Positions 24,501 to 35,838 of a stretch of DNA of 64,000 nucleotides are shown piece after piece. The stretch comes from Adiantum capillus-veneris (taxonomy: Eukaryota > Streptophyta > Polypodiopsida > Polypodiales > Pteridaceae). A model generated the notes under the pieces. That model worked only from the letters and a program-made list of their open reading frames with translations, was not told where the DNA came from and did not search any database. The position numbers and the translations under genes were made by a program. Location of the stretch: NCBI GenBank assembly GCA_014529385.2, contig CM043955.1, positions 153,002,140 through 153,066,139 of the forward strand, given 5' to 3'. Each line of letters opens with the position of its first letter. Positions within the stretch are counted from its first letter, which is position 1.

Positions 24501-24918
24501 TTACTTCTAACCCCCATTTGTCTATCACATCAGGGTTTTCAACTTGTAAATATCGAGTTCCGTTTTTATCCATATACATTTTTCCTTGTTTGTTTGCTCT
24601 GATTTCCTCTTCGAACTCTATGTCATGGTCATCAATGTGAATGGCATACTCTTCATTAGGATCCAGGTAAACCTGAGCTCCATGGCCATTAGTCTTATAA
24701 AAGGTGAGTATGTGCTTATACTGCACTGTCGTTCCGGTTCCTGAATGAGTCGAATAGGAAGACATTTCAGATGTTGATTCTGAAAAAGTATCTGAGACTT
24801 CTTCAAACATAGTGTCCAAGTGATTGCCTTGATTCACACTCTCTTCGGTGGATACTCTACTAGTGGTCTCTCCAAATATGCCTTGGTTTGCTAGTATATG
24901 ACCATATCTAAGGTTCAT
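21561..24918 (-). pseudogene. Gag region of the giant Tat-like element
   Basis: A long minus-strand coding region. The N-terminal part (24,190-24,918) is acidic and unrecognised. The middle (23,850-24,150) has 'FQKWDRKYSGSRDPYDHLARF', the usual entry to a plant Ty3 capsid domain. Two zinc-knuckle-like motifs follow: 'NCHNYGADDHWKNEC' (about 22,770-22,830) and 'CCKKGGHFPQDC' (about 22,690-22,730). The tail to 21,561 is acidic and leads into protease. Several breaks. Confidence 0.72.
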
Positions 24919-26889
24919 ATAAACTTGTGAAGCCCTGGATAGAGTACTTATCGTCGGATTGACTTGTTATCAACTTCTTTCAGTTGACTTGATTGCAACT
25001 TCTGTCAAGCTTTCAATTCCTTGTCTGAAGCCCGATTCCTGTACTAGTTTTAGTCAAGTTAGCTAATCTTTCACAAAGAGTGTATAATTTTTTGCTAACT
25101 ATTGTGACTGGTCTATGGGTATCACTTCAAATTGAGCTAAGTGAGTCAGCACTTGAGACTTTCAAATTCTACTTTTACAAAAAGCCAAAGGACTAATCTG
25201 CAACATGCAAATTGAGTGAACATGTACTAATTTGGATCCAATTGAACCCAAAATTTCCCGTGGCCTTGTATTATGTTGGTCTTACACTGTACAAGCTCAA
25301 AAGTCCAAAATGGTGTCTCTGTGTATCATAAGTAAATAATCGTGGTTATTTACTTTTCTCAAATTTTTATACTTTTTGGCTTGATTGCCAAGTACTCAAC
25401 TTGTTAAGGTCTCTGGACAAGTTTCACTTCGTTTGTACAAAATTTGTTGAAGTTATCAACTATTTTGTGTTCGTAGACTCGGTTTTCAAGAATCTGACTT
25501 AAGTCTCACTTTTGTGATCCAATTTTCACCAATTTTGATTTGTGTGGTCTACTTGATATGCTTGACATTGGAGTATACTCAAATGTGTAAAAATGTCTCG
25601 TTTTGTAGCAATGTAAATAATCGCGATTATTTACTCCTATTTTCATGCTATTTTTTTGTCACTATCTTAACATAGATTTGTTAATCAGCTTAACTTAAGC
25701 TCCCTGACCAAGTTTCATCAAGTTTGGATAATTCCTGCTCAAATGGTCAAGAGTTTTGTGTTTGCAGACTGACTTTGCAAATTTGGCCCCAATTTTCACT
25801 CCAATGATCCAAATCTTACCAAATTTGATTTGTGGGCTTAATATAACATGCTAAAACTAGTGGTATGTTGGGTTGGTAAAAAAAGTTAGAAAATGAGACA
25901 AAAGTAAATAATCACGATTATTTACTTCTCGCAAATTTTTGCATCCTTTTGGTCAACTGAGCATGTACACTTGTTTAAACCTCAATATAAGTCTATGAGT
26001 CAAGTTTCACTGACTTTGAACAAAATTTTCTCAATTTACACTCAAGTTCTCAACAATCAATACAGAATTTAGTTTTTACAAAGTTTTTGGTCAGTTTGAT
26101 GATCCAAATTCTATAGGCCTTTACAAAAGAAGTTTGTACACATGCATAGAGTCTTTGGTATCAACCTTGGTCACTTTTGAGCTGAAAGTAAATAATCACG
26201 ACTATTTACTTTAGGTCTAAAATGAGCACTTTTTTAAGTTTTTTCACTGGACAGTCTTTTTAAGATCTATTTTAAGCCTCTGAGTCAAGTCAAAACTTAA
26301 TTTGGCCTAAAATGTCAAGAAAAAATAAAAAATCTGAGTTTTTGCAAACTCTTGAAATTTTACCTCAAATACGTCCTTAAGCTTACCCATTGGTTCATAC
26401 AACTTTTAAAGCATACTCTCCAGTCGGATTCAATGGTGGACAACCTTCTGGTGCTATTTCTAGCCGTAGACCTAAAATTCTGCAACTTCAGATAAACAAC
26501 TCACAATTGATTCTTTTGGATAGAGCAATGTTCTGAGATTCCACCTCAGATTCTACTTACCCTACTCCTAGGTTCTACTGCAATGGGGTTGTGGAAAGTG
26601 TCCACAAACACTCGTTTTAGTGTTTTTAATGATTTTCTGAACCTTGGTCTTAAGACTTGTCTCGTCCATCAATCATTCTCAAAATCTTAATCTAATTCTA
26701 CAGTTCTACAATCCTAGAAGGTACTTAGCAAGTACAACCTACTTCCAAGCTACCTCTACACAGTAAAAGACGACAATCTTAAGCTATGCGGATTTAAAAA
26801 GAAAGTTTTGACTCTAGGAGATCCTAGAGGAAGTTAAAGGATAACTTCACAAGATGCTTATGTTTTTCCCTAGTTTAGGTCTCTTCAAT
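24919..26889 (-). repeat. Leader with ~285-bp diverged tandem repeats
   Basis: Between primer site and gag lies about 2 kb of AT-rich non-coding DNA. From about 25,330 to 26,480 it is built of roughly four to five diverged units, each with a 22-bp near-palindrome (25,332, 25,613, 25,904 and 26,188; spacings 281, 291 and 284). Shared wording such as 'caagtttcac' and 'gatccaa' recurs at matching places in the units. The 25,613 copy is a perfect palindrome around CGCG. Confidence 0.72.
25613..25634. repeat. Perfect 22-bp palindrome in the leader repeat
   Basis: GTAAATAATCG joined to CGATTATTTAC, an exact inverted repeat with no spacer. Sister copies start at 25,332, 25,904 and 26,188 with one to three changes near the centre. 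Confidence 0.85.
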
Positions 26890-26905
26890 CCTCGCAGCGG
26901 CGCCA
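26890..26905 (-). other. Primer-binding site of the giant Tat-like element
   Basis: The minus strand reads TGGCGCCGCTGCGAGG two bases after the LTR end. The TGGCGCC start is the class used by Tat, Ogre and Athila elements. Confidence 0.75.
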
Positions 26906-26907
26906 AA

Positions 26908-27798
26908 TGTGGGACGGGTGTCTAACCTTACTCGTATCTTATTGCAGACATAGCGAGAATCACGAATATAATCGTCAATCCATGGGATGAAGCTGACTCG
27001 ACTAGTGCATAGAGGCTACAAGAGGTTGTTGATCTCTTGGAAAACAATAAATAACTCACATCTAACTCAATCTACACTCAAATGACAGCAATCACCAAAA
27101 GCTAATCGCTCACGGCAAACAAATCACAACCGTTACATCATCAAACGACATCCAAACGTTACGAAAATTCTAGGACATGTTTATAAGACCTAAGCACACA
27201 TGCTTATGGTCTCAAATCTTACTCTAGATCAAGTGCAAAAATCATGATTATTAACAACAGTGAGTTTTTGACCTAATCGTTTTCGACCCATAATGCATCT
27301 AAATGCTTAGCAATGATGCCCAATACCCCGCCTATACTTAGTTTATGATTTTGAAGCTTAAATTCCTACTTATGATGAAATTAGGCAGCGGGTCGGCAAC
27401 GCCAAAAGCTATTACCATGAAATGCTTGCGTCAATGCATAGAGCTCTTACCTGCGATTGCAACGCAACAGACGACAGTGCAATGTGACAACCAGGAAGGG
27501 AGTAGGAAGCGCGAGAAAGAGAGAAGTGAGCGCCGTTAGCTCACGTTGTGTTTCTATTATCTAAAACTTACAAAATTGGCTTTTATACCTTAGCCAAGGT
27601 TTTTGTGGTCAAAACTAATAATTTGGGAGCTCTAACTAAAGACATGTTGATAAAATTTGGAAGCTTGTAGCCCCGGCTCATCAAATACACTATTTATCTG
27701 GAAAGTAAGAGTTGCAACATTCCCAATTCATCAAAATAATAAGTGTTTTTACAATAAGAGCTCCGAAAAATGTTATCCGAGTTAGCTTGCTGTTAACA
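26908..27798 (-). repeat. 5' LTR of the giant Tat-like element
   Basis: An 891-bp LTR with TGT..ACA-type ends. Its inner end is two bases from the primer site and its outer end at 27,798 abuts chromovirus RNase H coding sequence. The partner is 1-629. The five bases after it, CCCAC, would be the target duplication, but the partner lies outside the window. Confidence 0.88.
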
Positions 27799-29766
27799 CC
27801 CACTTAAGCCGTTTGTGGTAGAGACTGATGCTAGTGATAAGGCAATTGGTGCGGTACTTCTCCAGGAGGGAAGACCTATAGCCTTTGAAAGTAAAAAGTT
27901 AGATAGAACTCAACAGAATTATTTCTATCTATAAGAGAGAGCTTTATGCCATAATTCACTCTTTACAAAAGTGGCGACACTATTTATATGGTGCCGAGTT
28001 TGAAGTAGTTTTTGACCATGAGAGTATCAAATGGTTTACTACTCAAACGGACTTGAAAGGACGTGAAGCTAGATGGACAGAAATCCTTCAAGATTATGAT
28101 CGTAAGCTACGATATCGGAAGGGGCGATATAATGTAGTAGCGGATGCACTAAGTCGGATGCCTCAAATTAATTCACTTGCTTTCACGGAAATAAAGAGTG
28201 GAATTTTGGAGTCATTACGTGGCAAGTGTGCACAAGATCATTCATATGCTAAAGTATGGAGTACAGTTTAAAAAAGGGATCCCTCACACTCACATGTCTC
28301 TCTACAGCCAGATCAACATGTCTCTACACGCGTAGATAAAAACTCCAACACATAGAGCTCCACCCCTACTCAGGAAGAGATTAAGCGATGGAATAATTTT
28401 TCCATTGATAATGGCTACTTACTCCACAAGGGTAGAGTATGTGTGCCAAAGGACTCAGAAACTAAGAGCTAAATCTTATTTGAGTGTCATGATAGTCCAA
28501 GTGCTGGTCATCCAAGTATTCGTAAGACGTATGCCTTAGTTCGACGGCAATTTTATTGGCCAGGCTTACATTATGATGTTCAAGAGTACGTACTAAACTG
28601 CCAACAATGGCAAGTTAATAAGGCAGAGCGCCTCAAGGTAGGTGGCCTTTTACATCCTTTAGAGATTCCACAAGGTAAGTGGGAGAGTATCTCTATGGAT
28701 TTTGTAGTAGAACTATCTACAACAAATCGTGGCCATGATGCCATATGGGTAATTGTTGACCGTCTCACAAAGATGGGTCGATTCATTTCCACTAAGACTA
28801 CAGCTAAGATACCGAAATTAGCATGGCTATTTGTAGAGCATATATATAGACTCTACAGTCTTCCAACTAGTATCATCAGTGAGACAGAGATCGAAAGTTC
28901 GATAATCACTTCTGGAGAGCTGTGTTTCAAAAGTTGGAAACTAAACTTAATCTAAGTACATCTAATCATCCAGAAATAGATGGTCAAACCAAAAGAGTTA
29001 ATCAAGTGTTAGAGGATATGCTATGAGTGTACGTTAGCAAGAAGCAAATCAATTGGGAAGATTACTTACCTATATTGGAATTTGCTTATAATAGTTCAAA
29101 GCATGTGATTACAGGGTTTAGTCCATTTATGCTTTTATATGGATTTCAACCTAGATCACCTGTTACGGTGGGGTTGGCTAAGGAGAAGATACAACAAGCA
29201 AAGGATTTTCTCCAAGACCATTTTGACATGCTTCGAGTTGCTCGACAGAATGTTAAGCAAGCTCAAGATCGATATAAGAAGTACGTAGATGAGCATCATC
29301 GTCTTGCTACTTTCAAAGAAGGAGAGAAGGTTTTCCTCAAGGTTTTGGAGCATTTAGAAATTCTGAAGATGGGAAAAGCTGTTAAACTTTCACCACGCTA
29401 TTGTGGACCGTTTACCATTCTCAAACGTATAGGTCAAGTGGCCTATAAGTTAGCTCTTCCAGAGCACTCACGAGTTCATCCAGTTTTTCATGTTAGCCGT
29501 TTATAAAAATAGCTAGGACATAATGATAATGTCATTGAAACAGGTGTATTAGTTAACCTTATCAAACCTCCAAGCATCCCTCATGAGCCCGAAAAGATTT
29601 TGGATTTTCATGAGCTTCACACCAGACATCATGTCAGACGACAGGTGTTGGTAAAGTGTCTAGATAGACCCGAAGAAGGTTCTACATGGGAGAATGTCTT
29701 TGCACTTAAGAAACATTTTCCTACGTTCGTTTGCGAGGATGAAAACAATTCTCCAAGGGGGGGTAA
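27799..29766 (+). pseudogene. Chromovirus pol 3' part: RNase H, integrase, chromodomain
   Basis: Plus-strand coding traces start inside RNase H ('VVETDASDKAIGAVLLQE', 'ADALSRMP'). They continue through integrase ('GHPSIRKTYALVRRQFYWPG', 'HDAIWVIVDRLTKMGRFI', '[17 protein letters not shown]') and its GPY/F region ('[16 protein letters not shown]', 'HPVFHVSRL'). They end in a chromodomain-like block ('YLVKW'-type region here 'QVLVKCLDRPEEGSTWE'). This defines a chromovirus-type Ty3/gypsy element. The upstream part is outside the window, beyond the giant element inserted into it. Broken. Confidence 0.85.
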
Positions 29767-30260
29767 TGTAAGGATATGGGTCCTACGGGCAAGGCCACCG
29801 GCAAACGGCTGGACAACGTGTACGCTAGGGGGAGGCTATAAGATAGCACGGTTGGGTGGAGACTAGCACATGCATTACCACCACCCTTTCAGATACTCTC
29901 CCACACTCACTCACTCTCTCTCTCTCTCTCTCTCTCTCTCCCCCATTGTGTGAAGTGCAAAGTGCAAGAGCTCCATCTCCTTCTCCAAGCTTGTTGAGAA
30001 GTTGAGAGCCTATAGCAACACTCTTGGCTATGGAATGCAAATCCAACTAAGAGCCATGCTTTAATGCTTTAGCTTGCCATCTTCTTCATCTTCATTACTA
30101 TGCTATCATGCTATGCTAAGCAAGAAGAGTGATGATAAGTGAGGAACTGTTTCTTTCTTCTATGAATGCTTCTTCTTCCTCTTCCCTATCCTCATTCCCC
30201 ACTAGCTCTCTCCACCTTCAAAGGTGTTTGAGGCCTTGGGATTGAGGCTAGGGATGGTTA
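29767..30260 (+). repeat. 3' LTR of the chromovirus (end approximate)
   Basis: A G-rich tract (CCAAGGGGGGG, about 29,752-29,763) precedes TGTAAGGATATGGG at 29,767, the usual polypurine tract plus LTR start. The first 30 bp resemble the start of the 174-bp LTR at 34,871, so the two chromoviruses are related. A (CT)n run lies at 29,915-29,941. The right end is a guess at a TTAACA near 30,260. Confidence 0.5.
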
Positions 30261-30733
30261 ACATTTTTACAAAGTTTATGTTATGCTCGTGATGCATGAA
30301 GATTTCCATCTTCATTGCATCACTTAGGTCACAAGAAACACAAAGATTGTATTGTACCAAGTCTCTCTCGATGGGAGAATCTAAAATACAAAAGCCTATT
30401 GGAGGGGGGACCGGCTCCACATAAATCCGGTCCTCAACTATTGTCATGTTCTCTAATTCTCTCTCTTGCAAAAGTATTGTTCATACCAATTTAATTAAGT
30501 ATTATGGTTATGTTGCTACCGCTAATAAGTTCACCTCAAAGTAGTCTCACAAAAATGCTCACTCTAATTCTCTTAATTTCGCTATTCTCAAAATTCATAG
30601 GTCATTTCCATTACATACCATGGACATGCTTTATGGCAAAGCATTCTTCTACACAATAACAAATTACTTTCTTGAAAGCTTTCTATTTAGTTTCCAATGG
30701 TGTGTCATATTGAAGCTTTGTCATCCATAACTT
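30261..30733. other. Unassigned sequence
   Basis: A 90-codon minus-strand open frame (30,202-30,471) overlaps the left part. I recognise nothing in it and it has no supporting neighbours. The rest is AT-rich with no clear feature. Confidence 0.3.
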
Positions 30734-30959
30734 TGTTGGAATTAGGGTTGCAAAGAAACGCACACAGCTTGGAGAAGACGAAGGAAGCTCAAGGCACACA
30801 ATAGAGAGTGTATTACTTAGTGTGCAATGGAAAGATAGATAGCCCTAGAGTGATGGCGTATATACAATGCACAAGGGAAAAAACCTCATAAAGAGGGAAA
30901 AAATACCCCAGCGGTCCTAGTGTGTTCACACACATCACTACCACATGTATATGGTAACA
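30734..30959 (-). repeat. Copia 3' LTR
   Basis: On the minus strand it starts TGTTACCATATACATG and ends AATTCCAACA. A sequence at 42,375-42,467 closely matches its first 90 bases, so this family occurs twice in the window. Confidence 0.8.
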
Positions 30960-31622
30960 AATCCCCCCTGGAGTGATGCGGTGAATGAGAGCTGGCACAT
31001 GAGTAAAGGGAAGTGCCATGCCCTGAGGACATGATCAGTCCACAAAGGGGAGTAAGCCCAAAGCTTTGCGGAAAGCTTCAAGCTTCTCACGAGACAATGC
31101 CTTTGTGAAAAGATCTGCAAGGCTGTCCTGTGTTGGCAAATAAGCCAAGCTGATCTCTCTTGCTGAGAGCCTCTCCCTGACATAGTGGTAATGCACTTCA
31201 ATGTGCTTTGTGCGAGCATGAAAAACTGGGTTCCTCGCAACTGCCAATGCGCTCTAACTGTCAGTGTAGATAGTGTTGGCAGTGTCCTATCCAACACCCA
31301 AATCAGCCACCATAACGCGTCTGAGCCATACACACTCAACCGTAGCTGTGAAGACTGCCCTATACTCAGTCTCACAACTCGAAGTGGCCACAGTAGGTTG
31401 CTTCTTGCTCAACCATGATATACATGAACTGCCAAGCATGAAACAAAAACCACTTGTGGACACTCGCGTGTCAAAACAACCAGCCCAATCTGAGTCCAAA
31501 AAAGCATGTAAGTCTGGCAGCAATGATCCCCCCTCAGTATAAAACAAGCCAAGATGTAAAGTGCCACTAAGGTAGCGGAAAATCCTCTTGATAGCCTGCC
31601 AATGCTTAGACCTGGGCTATGC
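30734..31622 (-). mobile_element. Ty1/copia 3' fragment
   Basis: The minus strand reads copia-type RNase H ('AFLDSDWAGC', 'SKKQPTVATSSCETEYRAV', 'TKHIEVHYHYVRERL', 'LADLFTKAL'). A purine-rich tract (30,960-30,972) and a 226-bp LTR (30,734-30,959, ends TGTT..AACA) follow. Everything upstream of RNase H is missing. Fossil fragment. Confidence 0.85.
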
Positions 31623-32330
31623 ATAAATCTGCTGACCTGTGAGACTGCAAAATTTTATATGCACCAAGGCTTCGGTGAACTCGCAAAATAGGGCATATCA
31701 AATCACCGAATCACTACCAGTCTAAACTGTGCAAGGCACTTATGGTTTTGGTTCTCACGGTTGAGGACATCACTCTCCGCAAGGGCTTACCAGACGGGAT
31801 GCAAGGCATGCTACTTAGGTGGATTCAATTCTACCACCTCGTGAATTACGCTTCCGCTATCACACTTGCAACTCTGTCATGGACATACTAGAAAAGGGAT
31901 GGTTTACAACAACACTAAACAGCACTTCGATTATTTCATAGGCAAAGTGCAATATTAAGTCATTTTTGTAAAGTCACGACCCCATAAATGGTAAGTGGGT
32001 CAAGCTGTGGATTGTTTCTTCTCTTTCCTCTGTCGATGGCAACATTATATAGGGAGATTGTTGCCTGCTTATAGGATAAGCTTCGAGTCGGGCATAAGAT
32101 GTCTAAGAGCACCCATTCTGGGCACACACACACACTAGAAATCTAAGGAAAGTTTCTCAGCCCAACATGCTCTTCTTTTAGTTCTCTATCTCTCTCTAAG
32201 AAAAAAATGGAACTCTTCTAAGAAGCTTTTGATACATGTTTTGCTTGTGAGTTAGCTTGAGCCAAGGTGCTCTAACTCACAGCTAGCACGTGGCTAAGAT
32301 GCGACTCAAATTAGTCTTCATCGGTTCATC
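31623..32330. other. Unassigned sequence
   Basis: No coding signal and no repeat partner seen in the window. It contains a short (CA)n run at about 32,126. It may belong to the front part of the degraded chromovirus that follows. Confidence 0.3.
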
Positions 32331-34870
32331 GATTGACCACTATTTTGCATAAGGACTATGAGCCAAACAGGCTAAGAGCTGTTGTCAGAACAAGGGTAGG
32401 ACCCAACTATTGGCATTCTTTGGGTGATTGTTTTCAAAATCTACCCAAGGAAGTACACATCGACGTGAATGGACAAGCAAGAGTCTTGTCATTACGAATG
32501 TTTAGGGTGTCATTTTTGCACTACATGTTTTTAGTGCGACAGTCAACATGAGTTTTCAATAATCTTCAACTCACAGCTGCTGATCTCTACAAGAAAGTAT
32601 AGATGCAACAATCAGTTGCGACAACGTGGCTGTCCATAAGAGCTCGACAGTTCACTTGTGTGGATTTCCTACTCTATCTATAGCACTACGAAGTGCCTAT
32701 GGACATACTGATTTAGGGTAAGACCCGACAGGTGATTGTTACATCACCCCATAGGCATTAAGGATCACAGTTTGATCTGCATTGAGGATCAAAGTTGATC
32801 TCTCCCAGTTATACTTTCAAGGAAAGAATTCCGCAATCTACCAAACGCGGTAGCAGACGGACACACTTTTCGATTGGAGTCTTACCAACGGGTTTGACTA
32901 CGTAGATTCCAATCCAAGGGCTTGGATTGCAAAGGCAACACCAAGGGTTCCCAGCGCAATGCTGTTTGTTTCTCTCAGGTAGGGGACGTGGTCCTCTCCA
33001 TTTGAATACAGGTAAGTGTACATTACGTTCAAATCTCCAGGTACGCATCTATTGATTTGGTGTTATTCCATTTTTAGTATGCTTTTCTTGGTTTTGGAGG
33101 ACATCTAAGTACGATTGAATGCTACAGAGCCATGCCAAGGGCATGTCAACACAAAGTATTTTGGGCAAAGTGTCCAATCTATCTTTCTATCTTATGCTGT
33201 TACGAATATACTTGTAGGGTTCAATATGGCACATGTTGTCACATGGGATACAACATGGTCTAGAAACTCAAGGAGTTCGGTTTAGCCAGTGGAGCAAGAC
33301 TAATGAGGGTCCCTCTCACTCCCTTCGTAGAGTGTTTGCAGTTACCTCCACACACAAGTACATCTTGTACTTGAAGGGTGTTCCTTTTTACACATCCTTA
33401 CATGAGACATATTCCACGTGTGGAGAATATGAGTCTCTAGACTGACACTGGCGCCATTATTTCAATTATGTGTCACGACAAAGTCTCTAGGTGCTGGTCA
33501 CATCTGTTTTATAGACCATTTTTAGCACGACGTATCAGGAGCAATTCTGTGGCCAGAAATTGTCGGATACTTAGAATGACTTGTTAAGGTACAAGTACTG
33601 CTAAACAACATTACAGATGGTTGTTTATACATATAGCAAGGCTATAAGTTGTTAATGAAAAAGTTTCATTGTCTACACCTAGAAGTGATCAATGTTTCAC
33701 CTTCTACTGTGATTCAGATGTTTCAGCAAGGCTTGCAAAAGATTGCAACTAAAAGTATTTAGTTTCTTTTCAGAACTATTTACATTCCTTTTAATGTGTG
33801 TTAGGTGCATCACATTTTGCCATAAGTATTGGCAAGGATCATTATGGATATACACGTTCAGGTTAGTTTTTGCTAAATGCATGCACACTAGGTGTTATGG
33901 GCCCTAGTGTTTAGCAAAGGCTGATTTGGAATGGCATGCATATTCCTCAGGTTTTTGCTTATGAAGCATTTTGCACTCTATGTGAACTATCTCTATGAGA
34001 TAACTTTTGGGTCTACTAATCACCAACAGAGGTCATGGCTCGGTTTGGGAGTTTGTAAATTTTCTCAAGCTAACCACGATGGTTGTACACTACTGTGATT
34101 CCCCATTTACCAGTCATCTGGGATGAGTGTCTGTAAACCGTGAGGAAAACACACCTCAGTACTGTCAGTTATCCAAGGGGATAGGCAGATTACAAAGAGT
34201 AATCTTGTGCTACAGGATCTGCTAAGAGCATACGTTAGCACAACGCATTTCTGAATAGATGATTTTCTCCCTATTCTAGAATTTGCTTAAGTACGATCTT
34301 CAACTTTGAACACCTCTTGTGGTGGGGTTGGAGATTGTGTCAATACTTTCATACGTCAAGGACTTATCAGGTGTGCTGACAAAGTATGCTGGCAAGTAAC
34401 CTTAATTAGGGATGAACATGTAGTTCTTTGTGTTCCAAACTATTCAGAATTCGAACACGAGGACATTCCCTATCTACGGACTTTTCAAGATACTCAGGCA
34501 AGTAGGAAATCTAGCTCACAACTGCATGGAAAGTTACGCCAAGGTTTACTTGCATTATTCCAGTACCTATTGAAGATTTGAAAATTGATTATGCCTTTGG
34601 ATAACTATTAGTTGTGGTTACTCCTTTACAATTCTCAAGAGAGTTCTAAATGGAGTTACCATTTACACCCAAGTGGTTGCAAATGGACAAAAATGTTGAA
34701 AATCAAGATATTACTCTTGGTTTCATTGAACCTCCTCACTGCACCAATTATCGATCATACAGAAAACGGGCTCATTTATGGGACGTCAATAAAGAGAACA
34801 TCAGTATTCTTAAGAAGATATTACTACTTGTGTTTTCGAGGAAAAAAACTCTTCTTTAAGGGGGAAGTAA
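32331..34870 (+). pseudogene. Heavily degraded chromovirus interior
   Basis: Faint plus-strand Ty3 integrase wording is visible: 'DRGHGSVWEFVNFLKL' near 34,030 and 'DFLPILEFA' near 34,260, in the same order as in the chromovirus at 27,799-29,766. A purine-rich tract (about 34,856-34,866) and LTR follow directly. The first half is too decayed to assign. Many breaks. Confidence 0.5.
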
Positions 34871-35044
34871 TGTCACGACAAGGGTCCTACGAGGCAAGGC
34901 CCAAACTAGGGGGTCAAGGACCTAGGCCAAGGGCCGGATGGACCAGTGCGGACTGGGGATCCGCTTAGGGCAAGTGCTAGGAGCTAGCCTATATAAGGGG
35001 TGGTAGGGAGGAGGATCCCAAGTTCAGTTACCCTAGGTCTTATA
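34871..35044 (+). repeat. 174-bp chromovirus 3' LTR inserted in a LINE copy
   Basis: Starts TGTCACGACAAGGG right after a purine-rich tract, includes a CCTATATAAGG TATA-like box, and ends at TCTTATA. It is followed by TGTTG and LINE sequence. It pairs with 51,159-51,332 in the opposite orientation; by my count about 14 of 174 positions differ (8%). Confidence 0.82.
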
Positions 35045-35049
35045 TGTTG

Positions 35050-35621
35050 TTTTCGGAAGCCACTCTAGAATGCATACAAAGCTTTACACTTGGTGAATGA
35101 AATCCGGAATCGGATCATAGGATGTTATGTATTGACCTCAAGTGTGGTAAAAGACCCGAGCATGTAGCCTCCAATCATGAAGTGAATCATTTGTACCTAC
35201 GTCTAGACTTCAAACAAGCACTTATATATAATGATATGGTGGACCAAATGTTAAGCATGACAGAGCATCAAGAGAGCCCAAAATTAGAATGCAAGTGGAA
35301 AGTTTTCAAAGAAGTAATTTTCTCTTGTGCGAAGGAATGCTTTTCGGTGAAACACATGTCTTTCAATAGGTATAAGAAGAAGGGTAGCACCAAGCATAAA
35401 TGGTTTGACATGGAATGTAGCCAAGCCCAAAAACACTTTCTAAGATTGGATGCAAGCAAAGATAAGGAAGTTTACTTGGAATATTCACACACATACAAAG
35501 CACTTGTTCAAAAAACAAGGAGAAGGTGGGAAGTCAAAAAACAACTTCTTTTAGCATAAGAGAATGCACATGCATGTGGCAAGTTGTTGCAAAATCTAAA
35601 AGGCAAGTATGTTGAGAGCTT
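35050..35621 (+). pseudogene. LINE fragment (part between endonuclease and RT)
   Basis: Matches the intact LINE at 42,633-46,106 from about residue 276 ('FSEATLEC') to about residue 465, but in plus orientation. On the left it is cut by the chromovirus LTR, and on the right by the LTR of another Ty3 element at 35,622. The open part (35,122-35,559) keeps the LINE frame. The left cut point is exactly where the fragment at 51,338 ends. Confidence 0.85.
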
Positions 35622-35817
35622 TGTTTTTATGATTGTGGGCCCTGTACTAGAACTTGTAGGTTTCTAGATTTTTGTTTAATGGCTCTGCTCTTTTACTTTT
35701 TTATTTTTGTTTTTGTGAGTATAAGGCTATATATAAACATTCCCTAAGATTGGAAGATTGAGAGGTCGGGGAGGAAGGTTAAGAGGGAAGCAAGTGAATG
35801 ATGGATGTCAACAAACA
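35622..35817 (-). repeat. 3' LTR of the RT-less Ty3 element
   Basis: A 196-bp unit with TGTTT..AAACA ends. On the minus strand the G-rich tract (35,818-35,833) immediately precedes it, and a TATATATA box lies near 35,730. The LINE fragment ends exactly at its outer edge. I could not find the matching 5' LTR. Confidence 0.65.
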
Positions 35818-35838
35818 CTCCCCCCTTCCTTGGGTAGA

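Larger units (their letters stand above)
1..27798 (-). mobile_element. Giant Tat-like Ty3/gypsy LTR element (host of nested insertions)
   Basis: Two direct repeats, 1-629 and 26,908-27,798, bracket Ty3/gypsy coding traces that all read on the minus strand in the order gag, protease, integrase. The left repeat is cut by the window edge, so the far target duplication cannot be checked. The primer site (TGGCGCC class) and the extra ORF after integrase fit the Tat/Ogre/Athila group (non-chromovirus). About 12 kb of the span is younger nested DNA (a Penelope-like element and a second Ty3 element). The element is a fossil with many breaks and no reverse transcriptase that I can find. By eye the LTR copies differ at roughly 8% over the first 130 bp compared, suggesting an age of millions of years. 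It interrupts an older chromovirus at 27,799. Confidence 0.85.
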
